NCBI RefSeq assembly: GCF_007713685.1
Contig: NZ_VMRJ01000005.1
Coordinates: 248,001 to 312,000 of the forward strand
Length of the DNA: 64,000 bases
Source: Hymenobacter setariae
Lineage (GTDB): Bacteria > Bacteroidota > Bacteroidia > Cytophagales > Hymenobacteraceae
Direction: 5' to 3'
Shown in pieces: positions 1 to 7,265 of this stretch; position 1 is the first letter of the stretch, and every line of letters begins with the position of its first letter. A program made the translations under genes and the position numbers. The notes beneath the pieces were generated by a model, which did no database searches, was not told the DNA's origin, and saw only the letters and a program-made list of their open reading frames with translations.

Positions 1-114
1 GGTATCAACCAAGCCAATGTAGGTATTAATTTTAATTTACTAAAGTAAAATCTGATTGTCAGCGAGCTCCGTAGTTGCCGGCTGAGATTTTCGCCCTTCC
101 TTTCCGTCTATATT

Positions 115-840
115 ATGCCTGCTACTACTACCACTCTTACCTGTGTCATCGTTGATGACAACGAAATTAATCGTCTCACCCTGGAGCACCTGGTAGACTT
201 GACGCCCGAGCTTACGCTGGTGGCCTCGTTGCCGGGCGGGGTTGAAGCTCTCCACTACTTTCGGCAAGGAGGTAAGTGCGACCTGCTGCTACTCGACGTA
301 GAGATGCCCAACCTCACGGGCCTGGAACTGGCCAAAATGCTGCCTGCGCCCGCGCCCGCTGTAGTGCTAGTAACCACGCACCGCAGCTTCGCGGTAGCCG
401 CGTTTGAGCTGCAAGTAACTGACTATCTGGTTAAGCCTGTTGAGTTTGGTCGCTTTAGCCAAGCGATAGCTAGAGTGCTGGCTGCCCGCCCCGCGCCTGC
501 GCCCCCCAAAGCCCCTAAACCGCTTGCTGCCGCCGACTTGTTTGTGAAAGTGGGTACTCGCACCATCAAGGTAGATTTTAACGAAGTGCTCTACATCGAA
601 GCGCTTTCAACTTATTCGGTGCTGGTAACTGCCTCGCACAAACACATTGTGTACCTCACGCTCAAGAACCTAGCCGAGCGCTTGCCATTCGATAATTTTT
701 TGCGTGTGCACCGCTCCTACATCGTGAATATGCAGCGCATCGAGGCAGTAGAAGATTATATGCTAAAGCTCGGCCCCTACGAAGTGCCGGTTGGCAAGTC
801 GTACCAAGAAGAATTTTTGCGCAATTTGCAGAGCTTGTAA
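115..840 (+). CDS. LytTR-family response regulator
   Basis: A two-domain cytoplasmic response regulator of 241 residues. Residues 9-125 are a CheY-like receiver: acidic pair D14/D15 (VIVDDNEIN), phospho-acceptor D61 in LLLLDVEMPNLTG, T87/T88 and the conserved K107 in DYLVKPVE. Residues about 143-241 are a LytTR DNA-binding domain (VKVGTRTIKVDFNEVLYIEA, then FLRVHRSYIVNM). Such regulators bind direct repeats upstream of target genes after phosphorylation. The ATG at 115 gives a full receiver, so the start is firm. The gene converges on a hybrid histidine kinase across a shared terminator; a partnership is possible, but LytTR regulators are usually paired with LytS/YehU-type kinases, and none is present here. 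The linker (126-140) is rich in Ala and Pro. Confidence 0.93.
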   Translation: MPATTTTLTCVIVDDNEINRLTLEHLVDLTPELTLVASLPGGVEALHYFRQGGKCDLLLLDVEMPNLTGLELAKMLPAPAPAVVLVTTHRSFAVAAFELQVTDYLVKPVEFGRFSQAIARVLAARPAPAPPKAPKPLAAADLFVKVGTRTIKVDFNEVLYIEALSTYSVLVTASHKHIVYLTLKNLAERLPFDNFLRVHRSYIVNMQRIEAVEDYMLKLGPYEVPVGKSYQEEFLRNLQSL

Positions 841-848
841 GCAAAGAA

Positions 849-913
849 TAATGGGGTACTAGGTAAGGAGCACGATACTATTGCTAGCATGCTCCTTACC
901 TAGTACCCCATTA
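849..913. terminator. bidirectional terminator, 24-bp stem
   Basis: A perfect inverted repeat with arms at 849-872 and 890-913 and a 17-base loop. It fills the 77-base gap between the convergent regulator and kinase genes. It could end transcription from both sides. Each arm carries a CTAGGTA word related to the CCTAGG motif common in this window. Confidence 0.8.
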
Positions 914-917
914 CTCT

Positions 918-3191
918 TTAGTCTACACTCATCACCCCCAACTCCCTAGGTAGGGTGTCGAGGGCACGCTGCACCTGCGCCGTAAGCTGCATGACAGCGG
1001 CAGGAAGCAGGGCATAGGCTGCGGGCTGCGCCTGCTCTAACAGCAGCACGGCCGCTTCTACCTCGCGGATGCCGAGCGATTCGAGGCTAGGCTTGATGTG
1101 GTGCACAATTTTGGCAGCTTCCTGCCACTGGGCGGCGGCAGTAGCAGTGGCTAGCTGGGTGAGGCTGCCGGGCATGTTCTGCAAAAAGGAACGGATAATT
1201 TTGACGACAAACGCCTCGCGGCCCCGCGCCAAGGTGCGCAGCTTGGTGAGGTCATAGGCAGGGGTAGGGGGCGGCAGCACGCGCACCAGCGTGTGGTACA
1301 CGTCTTCCTCGTCGAAGGGCTTAGCCAAGCATTCGACCATGCCAGCAGATAGGTAGCGGTCGCAGTCGGCCCGGAAAGCATTGGCCGTGAGCGCTACAAT
1401 GGGACAATTGGCCCGCACGGGGTCGGGGAGGGCCCGAATGGCAGCCGTGGCGTCGAGCCCGTTGAGGCCGGGCATCTGAATGTCCATGAGTATCAAGTCG
1501 TAGGGTGCCTCGTCGCGCACGCGGGCCACTCCTATTAGGCCATCTTCGGCTTCTTCTACTTCTACTCCCCAGCCTTCTAGCAGCAGGCGGGCTACGGTGC
1601 GATTTATCTCGTTGTCTTCAATCACCAGCACCCGGCGGCCCCGTAGCGCGCCTGTATCGTAGGCATCGGCAATGGGCTCAGCCAAGGCGGCTGGCGCCTT
1701 AGGCAGCGTGAGCACAAAGGCAAAAGTGCTACCCTCGCCTGGCGTGCTGCACAGCGTGAGCGCACCCCCTAGCTGTGCTACCAGTGCCCGCGAGATGCTC
1801 AGGCCCAGGCCCGTGCCTCCAAAGCGCCGCGTCGTGTCAGCGTAAGCCTGCGTAAAGCCTTCAAAAATAAGTTCTTGCTTATCGGGCGCAATGCCGATAC
1901 CCGAGTCTTCCACGCTAAAGCGCACCGTAAGCGTGTCATCGGTTTCAGCTAGCTGCTCGCCTACCACAACAATGCTGCCCCCGGAATCGGTAAACTTGAT
2001 AGCATTGGCCACCAGGTTAAGCAAAATCTGATTTAGGCGTAGGGCATCACCCAGCACCCAGGGGTGCGCGCAGGTAGTTTGCAGCCGCGTACCCGAAAAC
2101 CGAATACCTTTTTCCTGCGCCTGCGCAATGAGCGGCTGCAAGGCCTCATGCATCGAATCACAGATATTGAAGGCTACTTCTTCGAGCTCTAGCTTGCCTG
2201 ACGTGATTTTGGCCATGTCGAGCACGTCGTTGATAACCCCCAGTAGGTGCTGCCCCGAGTGCCGGATAGTGCGCAAAAACTCTTGCTGGCGGGCTGTGAG
2301 GGCCGTGCGGGCCAGCTGGGCCGCCATACCCAGCACCCCATTGAGGGGTGTGCGCATTTCGTGGCTCATGTTGGCCAGGAAGTTTTCGCGGGCTAGCACA
2401 GCGGCTTCGGCGGCCTGCTTGGCCCGGGTAAGCTGGCACTCGGCCTGGCGGCGGTCGGTGATGTCGGTGCTCACCCCAAGTACCTGCTGGGTGCCATCGG
2501 CGCGTACGAGCAGGCGCTTCACGGTATGGAAGTACAGCTCCTGCCCCGAGTTTAAAGTCATATGGCTTTCTACTTCGAGCGGCTCGCCAGTGGCCAGCAC
2601 CTGCGCATTGGTAGCGCGGTAGCTGGCCAGCTGCTGGGCTTGCGTGGGGGTCGGCGGGTGGTCGGCAGAAGGATACAGGTGGCCAGATTTGGCACGCAGC
2701 TCGGTAGCTGCCCGGTTCTCAAATACGAGGGTGCCTTCTGCATCGCGCACGTGCACCAGGTTGGGCATCGTGGCTAGAATGTCATTGATGAATGCCTGCT
2801 GCTCGAGTAGTTGCTCTTCGGCCAGGACGCGGCCCGTAGTTTCGGCTAGGTAAAGCGTGACGCTGCCGGCAGGCGGTATTGTAGTAACTACGCTCAGCTG
2901 GAAGTAGCGGCTGCCCACTTGCAGTTGGGCTACCAACTGCCCGTCTGCACCAGCCTTGGCGGCGGCTCGTAGGGCCTGGCGCACACGCACTTGCTCGGCC
3001 CGGCTGAGGCCGTGGCGTAGCTTGAGGGCTGCGGGGTTGGCATAAAGCTGCCGGCCCACCGCATCGTAGCGCAATATAGGGTTGGGGTTGTGCTCGGGTA
3101 GATTAACTAAAGGCTTTAAGTCGGCCACCTGGCGGCGCAGGTCGGCTAGCTCAGCAGCCATAGTTGCTTCGGTTGAAGCAGTAATAAACAT
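918..3191 (-). CDS. soluble hybrid sensor histidine kinase (PAS-HisKA-HATPase-REC-HPt)
   Basis: A 757-residue multi-domain signalling protein with no membrane segment or signal peptide, so cytoplasmic sensing is expected. Order: short coiled coil (10-30), two PAS-like domains (about 33-120 and 132-247, the second ending in the usual STDITDRRQAE), HisKA with phospho-acceptor H277 in NFLANMSHEMRTPLNG, HATPase_c (N-box LVANAIKF at 393-400, G1 box DSGIGIAP at 429-436, G2 box GGTGLGL at 458-464), a receiver with acceptor D570 in LILMDIQMPGLNG, and a C-terminal HPt domain with H697 in IVHHIKP. This is a full His-Asp-His relay that needs a separate response regulator as output. The convergent LytTR regulator is one candidate. 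The ligand is unknown. A second ATG at residue 11 is also possible. Confidence 0.93.
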   Translation of the reverse strand: MFITASTEATMAAELADLRRQVADLKPLVNLPEHNPNPILRYDAVGRQLYANPAALKLRHGLSRAEQVRVRQALRAAAKAGADGQLVAQLQVGSRYFQLSVVTTIPPAGSVTLYLAETTGRVLAEEQLLEQQAFINDILATMPNLVHVRDAEGTLVFENRAATELRAKSGHLYPSADHPPTPTQAQQLASYRATNAQVLATGEPLEVESHMTLNSGQELYFHTVKRLLVRADGTQQVLGVSTDITDRRQAECQLTRAKQAAEAAVLARENFLANMSHEMRTPLNGVLGMAAQLARTALTARQQEFLRTIRHSGQHLLGVINDVLDMAKITSGKLELEEVAFNICDSMHEALQPLIAQAQEKGIRFSGTRLQTTCAHPWVLGDALRLNQILLNLVANAIKFTDSGGSIVVVGEQLAETDDTLTVRFSVEDSGIGIAPDKQELIFEGFTQAYADTTRRFGGTGLGLSISRALVAQLGGALTLCSTPGEGSTFAFVLTLPKAPAALAEPIADAYDTGALRGRRVLVIEDNEINRTVARLLLEGWGVEVEEAEDGLIGVARVRDEAPYDLILMDIQMPGLNGLDATAAIRALPDPVRANCPIVALTANAFRADCDRYLSAGMVECLAKPFDEEDVYHTLVRVLPPPTPAYDLTKLRTLARGREAFVVKIIRSFLQNMPGSLTQLATATAAAQWQEAAKIVHHIKPSLESLGIREVEAAVLLLEQAQPAAYALLPAAVMQLTAQVQRALDTLPRELGVMSVD

Positions 3192-3375
3192 AGTAGGCTT
3201 GTAGAAAAGGACAGTGGATAATTAATAGCGTTTATAAGGTGTAATAGAGGTCGCACAAGTGTACTAAAGTAGTAGAAGGTAGTACTTGGCGCAAGCCTTT
3301 TGCAATTCGTTGAGGAGGCTGCGCCGAGTAGTAGAAAGAGCAGGGTAGAACTTTGTAGTAGCTAGTAGCGTGCGG

Positions 3376-3738
3376 TTAGCGGCCTAGCACAATGCGCACT
3401 GGCGCTGGGTGCTGGCCGTCGATGTCAAAGCGCGTGCTGCCTAGACCCACGTATTCGGCTTGCAGATGCTGAGTGGTGGCAGTAGGTACTTGCAGCTGAA
3501 ACGTGCCACGAGCATCGGTGACTGCGATGAGACGACGGTTGGCAATCGGGAACACGCACACGCCGGGCTGGGGTAGGCCATCGGCCCCTAGGATGGTGCC
3601 CGTGAGCATAGTAAGCTGCGTGCTTTCCGTCGGGGTGTTGGGGGTGGTAGTGCCTGGGAGGCCAGCCGCTTGGGCTGTGCCTGCTACCAAGGATACGATG
3701 CTAAGAAGGGCAACGAGCGGGCGGGCGAAAGTGAACAT
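3376..3738 (-). CDS. small exported protein with carboxypeptidase-like regulatory domain
   Basis: A 120-residue exported protein. The chosen ATG gives a clean signal peptide (MFTFARPLVALLSIVSLVAG, cleavage after AQA). The frame is open further upstream, to 3771, but that would put an Arg-rich stretch before the signal. A Thr/Pro linker is followed by a single beta-sandwich of the CarboxypepD_reg-like type (TGTILGADGLPQPGVCVFP, then TDARGTFQLQVP). In Bacteroidota this module normally sits at the front of TonB receptors; here it stands alone, as a small envelope protein of unknown role. It lies between the kinase and ruvC, transcribed in the same direction but about 180 bases from each. Confidence 0.72.
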   Translation of the reverse strand: MFTFARPLVALLSIVSLVAGTAQAAGLPGTTTPNTPTESTQLTMLTGTILGADGLPQPGVCVFPIANRRLIAVTDARGTFQLQVPTATTQHLQAEYVGLGSTRFDIDGQHPAPVRIVLGR

Positions 3739-3920
3739 GATAATAGAGCGTAAGCGGCGGAAGAATAGCAAAAAGGCAGGTAGGTTTTAGTATTGTAAAG
3801 CTAGCAAGCTGCGTTTGTGCTGCGCCACCGCATTATGTCAATTCGGCCCTTTTCTCGCTGAGTACCCGCTTTTGCTTAGTCAGTGTTTGGCGGTAGACCT
3901 AGGGCTGCTGTAGCCTTGCC

Positions 3921-4565
3921 TTACTTGGGGCGAGCCACCTTTTTGGTCGTGGTGGCGGCTAGGGCCCGCCCCGGGTTGTCTTCCAAAAATTTGCCCCAGC
4001 TTTTAGCACCCGCCTTCACGTTGTTGCCCTGCTGATAGTGGTGGCACAAGGCCACGGCCAGCGCATCGGTAGCATCCAGGAACTTGGGTGCTTCTTCGAT
4101 GGGCGGCAGCTCCAGCGTTTGGCGCAGCATGCGGGCCACTTGCTCCTTATCGGCCGAGCCCGAGCCCGTGACGGCCTGCTTGACCTTGGTGGGCGCGTAC
4201 TCCACAAAAGGAATATCGCGCGATAGGCACGCTGCAATGGCCACGCCCTGCGCCCGGCCCAGCTTGAGCATGCTTTGCACGTTGACACCATAGAAGGGCG
4301 CCTCGATGGCCAACTCATCGGGCAGAAACTCATCAATGAGCTCCAGCATGCGGGTGAAAATCCGCTTTAGCTTTACGGCATGGTTCGAGCCGAGCGCCTT
4401 CATGTTGATAACGTCGTACTGCAGCACCCGCACGTGCTGCCCGCGCACCTCAATGACGGCGTAGCCCATAATCTGGGTGCCGGGGTCGACGCCCATGATG
4501 ACCTTCTCGGCCGGGGGCAGCCGGACGAGGGGAGCAGTAGGAGGAAGGGTGCGGGAAACGGGCAT
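3921..4565 (-). CDS. ruvC: crossover junction endodeoxyribonuclease RuvC
   Basis: The Holliday junction resolvase, which cuts four-way junctions made by RuvAB during recombination repair. With the ATG at 4565 the protein has 214 residues. The catalytic acidic set of the family is visible: D27 in MGVDPGTQIMGYAV, E88 in LAIEAPFYG, and D164/D167 in LDATDALAVALCHH. Family members are usually 160-190 residues, so there is an extra N-terminal extension of about 20 residues and a basic C-terminal tail. A TTG further out (4574) is also in frame; the ATG at 4496 would remove the first beta strand and is unlikely. A TAnnTTTG box lies only 7 bases upstream of 4565. Confidence 0.92.
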   Translation of the reverse strand: MPVSRTLPPTAPLVRLPPAEKVIMGVDPGTQIMGYAVIEVRGQHVRVLQYDVINMKALGSNHAVKLKRIFTRMLELIDEFLPDELAIEAPFYGVNVQSMLKLGRAQGVAIAACLSRDIPFVEYAPTKVKQAVTGSGSADKEQVARMLRQTLELPPIEEAPKFLDATDALAVALCHHYQQGNNVKAGAKSWGKFLEDNPGRALAATTTKKVARPK

Positions 4566-4571
4566 CTTTCC

Positions 4572-4579
4572 CAAAGTTA
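4572..4579 (-). promoter_or_regulatory. TAnnTTTG -7 box for ruvC
   Basis: TAACTTTG on the minus strand, matching the Bacteroidota -7 consensus. It ends 7 bases before the ATG at 4565, so the transcript would be almost leaderless. No clear -33 box. Confidence 0.45.
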
Positions 4580-5588
4580 CGTTCCCGGCGGCCCGCCTCG
4601 GCCACCTGCCCGCGGCAAAGCCTGGGTAACGCTGGGTAAAATCGGCATCACGCTGCTGACCCTAGGGCTGCTGTACCACTCCGTTTTTGCCGAGCCCGAC
4701 ACGGCCGCGGCCTGGCGCCGGCTGGTGGCGGCCACCTTGCGGGGCGAGGGCCGGGGCCCGGTACTGGCCGCCCTGGCGCTGGTGCCGCTCAACTGGGGCT
4801 TGGAGGCTTGGAAGTGGCAGCGCCTGGCCCGCCACCTCGAGCCCAACCACTCGTACTGGCGCAGCCTGCGAGCTGTATTAGTGGGCCTCACCCTCGGTTT
4901 TGCCACCCCCAACCGGGTGGGCGACTACGCCGCTCGCATCTTGGAACTGCATGCCCGGCGCCGCCTCGATGCCGTGGGGGCCGTGTTTCTAGGTCGCTAC
5001 GCCCAGCTCGTGGCCACGGTGCTGGCAGGTGGGGTAGGGCTGTTGTACTTTCTGCTGCGGTTTTACCTGGCGGGCTATCCGGCGGCGCAGGTGGGTGTGG
5101 TGCTGGCCTTCGCGGTAGGAGGAGCGCTGACCCTGCTGCCGCTTTACCGCTCGCGGCTGCTGCTGGCCCTGCTGGTGCTAGTGAAGCCGCTACGCCGCTT
5201 TCGGCGCTACCTGGCCATTATGCCCACTTATGCGGCTGGCACACTGCACGCGGTGCTGGGCATTTCGGGGCTGCGCTACGCGGTGTTTTGCGGGCAGTTT
5301 TTGCTGCTGCTGCACGCCTATGGTACGCGGGCGCCTATAGGGCCAGCACTAGCAGCCGTAGCGGGCACGTTCCTTTTTAAGTCACTGGTGCCCTCGCTCA
5401 ATGCCTTGGCCGATGTGGGCGTGCGCGAGCTGTCGGCCACGCACCTGTTCGCGCTGCTGGGCCAGCCGGTGCTGCCAGTACTTAGCGCCAGCCTCAGCCT
5501 GTGGGTTATTAATATTGCACTGCCCAGCGCCTTAGGGCTGTTGTGGCTGCCAGGGCTTCGTGTGCTACGCGAACAACGTGGCCGCTAG
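4575..5588 (+). CDS. lysylphosphatidylglycerol synthase/UPF0104-type integral membrane protein, start unclear
   Basis: An integral membrane protein of about 330 residues with some eight hydrophobic segments. It resembles the LPG_synthase_TM / UPF0104 (YbhN, AglD) family: a first helix (KIGITLLTLGLLYHSVF), the conserved Asn/Arg loop (ATPNRVGDYAARILEL) and a late conserved loop (ALADVGVRELSATHLF). Relatives act on or move lipid-linked or aminoacyl lipids; the substrate here is unknown. The family-like part begins near 4620. There is no ATG, GTG or TTG in frame between ruvC and that point; the nearest ATG is 4380, deep inside ruvC on the other strand, so the start given is only the edge of ruvC. 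It is followed after one base by a glycosyltransferase gene, suggesting a shared glycolipid or polysaccharide role. Confidence 0.75.
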   Translation, partial: SYVPGGPPRPPARGKAWVTLGKIGITLLTLGLLYHSVFAEPDTAAAWRRLVAATLRGEGRGPVLAALALVPLNWGLEAWKWQRLARHLEPNHSYWRSLRAVLVGLTLGFATPNRVGDYAARILELHARRRLDAVGAVFLGRYAQLVATVLAGGVGLLYFLLRFYLAGYPAAQVGVVLAFAVGGALTLLPLYRSRLLLALLVLVKPLRRFRRYLAIMPTYAAGTLHAVLGISGLRYAVFCGQFLLLLHAYGTRAPIGPALAAVAGTFLFKSLVPSLNALADVGVRELSATHLFALLGQPVLPVLSASLSLWVINIALPSALGLLWLPGLRVLREQRGR

Positions 5589-5589
5589 C

Positions 5590-6903
5590 ATGAACGTCGC
5601 CCTAGGTACCATATTGCTGCTAGTACCACTGCTATATGCCCTAGCGTGGGCTTGGTTGCGGCAAGGGCTGGTAAGGGAACTGAAAGATAGCCTTTGTGCT
5701 CAAAACAAACCTTTTTTTGGTACAAAAGAGAGTACTTGTACCCACAATATACCTTTAGGAGGCCTAGACAAAAATCAGCTAGGAGAAGCTGCTAGTGGAA
5801 CACCGCATCATAGTGCAGGCTTAGGAAAACCTGCTGCCTCAACAATAGCGGAGGCTACTGCTTCTGGCACTGCGGTTGGGGCTATTCAGACTCCCTTATT
5901 CTCAGTGCTGGTGGCAGCGCGCAACGAAGCGGACAGTCTACCAAGCTTGTTGCAAGCTTTGCGTAGACAGCACCTACCTGCGGCTTGCTTTGAGGTCCTG
6001 ATTGCTGACGACCACTCGACCGATGACACAGCCGCAGTGGTAGCAGCAGCAGCTGCCGAGGCACCTAGGTCCGTACGCCTCGTGCAACTGCCGCCCGGTC
6101 TCACCGGCAAGAAAGCGGCCCTCGCCGCCGCCGAGGCCCAGGCCCGCGCCCCGTGGGTGGTGTGCACCGATGCCGACTGCCGCCCCGGTCCCGGCTGGCT
6201 AGTGGCTTACGCCGACCTGCTGGCCGGGCAGCCTGACCTGCATTTTATAAGCGGGCCAGTGCGCCTCACGCCGGGCGGGGCGTGGTTTGATGGCGTGCTG
6301 GGACTGGAGTTTGCTGGGCTGGTAGGGGTGGGGGCAGCGTGCATTGCCCGCGGCCGCCCCACCATGTGCAATGGCGCCAACCTAGCCTTTCGCCGAAGCA
6401 CCTTCCACGAAGTAGGCGGCTACGCCGATAACCAGGGCCTAGCCAGTGGCGACGACGAATTCTTGCTGCACAAGATGCACCAGCATTACCCGGCTGGCGT
6501 GCGTTTCTTGGCCGATGCCCGCGCCGTGGTCGATACGCCGGCGCCCGCCACGCTGCGCACGCTGCTGCGGCAGCGCGTGCGCTGGGCCAGCAAGTGGCCG
6601 CACTACCGCACCAGCGCTCCGCGCCAACTGGCGCTGCTTGTGCTTGGGGCCAATATAAGTTTGGCATTGGGCCTCGGACTGGCCCTGGCCTGGCAGGCAC
6701 TTGCGCCATGGGTGGCAGCTGGCTGGGTTTTCAAGCTCGGGGCCGATGCCTGGCTGCTGCGGCCGGTATTGGCGCTGTTGCAGCGGCCTAGGTGGCTGGT
6801 TTGGCTGTTGCCACTGCAGCTGCTCTACGCGCCCTACGCGCTGGCCGTGGGCTTGGCTGGGCAGCGCGGCGGCTATCGCTGGAAGGACCGCCAGGTGCGG
6901 TAG
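5590..6903 (+). CDS. membrane-anchored family 2 glycosyltransferase with atypical insert
   Basis: A processive-type GT2 enzyme of 437 residues. An N-terminal membrane helix (residues 2-22) is followed by a long linker, then the catalytic domain from about 103: LFSVLVAARNEADSLPSLL, DDHSTDD, the metal-binding TDADCRPGPGWL, GDDEFLL, and the QRVRW acceptor-site motif in LLRQRVRWASKW. Two or three C-terminal helices follow. The ATG at 5590 is one base after the previous stop, so the two genes are probably translationally coupled. Residues 31-101 (5680-5890) are odd: Lys/Asn/Thr-rich, clearly lower in GC than the rest, and not a usual part of the family. Product and acceptor are unknown; glycolipid or exopolysaccharide synthesis is likely. 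Confidence 0.87.
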   Translation: MNVALGTILLLVPLLYALAWAWLRQGLVRELKDSLCAQNKPFFGTKESTCTHNIPLGGLDKNQLGEAASGTPHHSAGLGKPAASTIAEATASGTAVGAIQTPLFSVLVAARNEADSLPSLLQALRRQHLPAACFEVLIADDHSTDDTAAVVAAAAAEAPRSVRLVQLPPGLTGKKAALAAAEAQARAPWVVCTDADCRPGPGWLVAYADLLAGQPDLHFISGPVRLTPGGAWFDGVLGLEFAGLVGVGAACIARGRPTMCNGANLAFRRSTFHEVGGYADNQGLASGDDEFLLHKMHQHYPAGVRFLADARAVVDTPAPATLRTLLRQRVRWASKWPHYRTSAPRQLALLVLGANISLALGLGLALAWQALAPWVAAGWVFKLGADAWLLRPVLALLQRPRWLVWLLPLQLLYAPYALAVGLAGQRGGYRWKDRQVR

Positions 6904-6966
6904 CCGCCAATGTCGCTTCTTTAAGTATACTTACTTTGTGGCGGGCAGCCAACGCCGTGCCGCCGC

Positions 6967-6974
6967 TACCTTTG
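6967..6974 (+). promoter_or_regulatory. TAnnTTTG -7 box
   Basis: TACCTTTG, 30 bases upstream of the ATG at 7005. It would drive the small protein and the OppC-type permease as one unit. No clear -33 box. Confidence 0.5.
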
Positions 6975-7004
6975 CCCACCTTGCCTGCGCCTATTTAGTT
7001 ACCG

Positions 7005-7262
7005 ATGACCGACGCCGAATTTGACTTGCTTGACGAGCTGTACTTCGTCACCCCCTTCCGGATATTACTAGAACGAACCGGCCTGCCCGCCGCCGAGCTG
7101 CAAGCCCAGCTGAGCAGCTTGCTCGAGCAGGGGCTGGTGCGCTATTACTGGCCCGACCCCGACACCGAGCTAGCCTACGAGCCCACTTCTTTTGGCGCTC
7201 TTGGGCGCGATGCCAGCTATTTGGCTTCCAAAGAGGGCCTGCTTCAACACAACACCCGCTAG
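7005..7262 (+). CDS. small acidic conserved hypothetical protein
   Basis: An 85-residue soluble protein that I do not recognise by name. It is acidic and mostly helical in pattern. The segment FDLLDELYFVTPFRILLERT and the following AAELQAQLSSLLEQGLVRYY read like a small winged-helix or helix-turn-helix unit, with a short tail containing Tyr and Trp. There are no cysteines and no signal peptide. It has its own TAnnTTTG box 30 bases upstream and ends 3 bases before the GTG of the permease gene, so the two are co-transcribed and perhaps coupled. A regulatory or accessory role towards the permease is only a guess from position. Confidence 0.72.
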   Translation: MTDAEFDLLDELYFVTPFRILLERTGLPAAELQAQLSSLLEQGLVRYYWPDPDTELAYEPTSFGALGRDASYLASKEGLLQHNTR

Positions 7263-7265
7263 GCC

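Noticed and set aside
5707..5719. T7 run as a phase-variation switch in the glycosyltransferase
   Set aside because: Seven T is short for slipped-strand switching and the frame is intact; kept only as a side remark.
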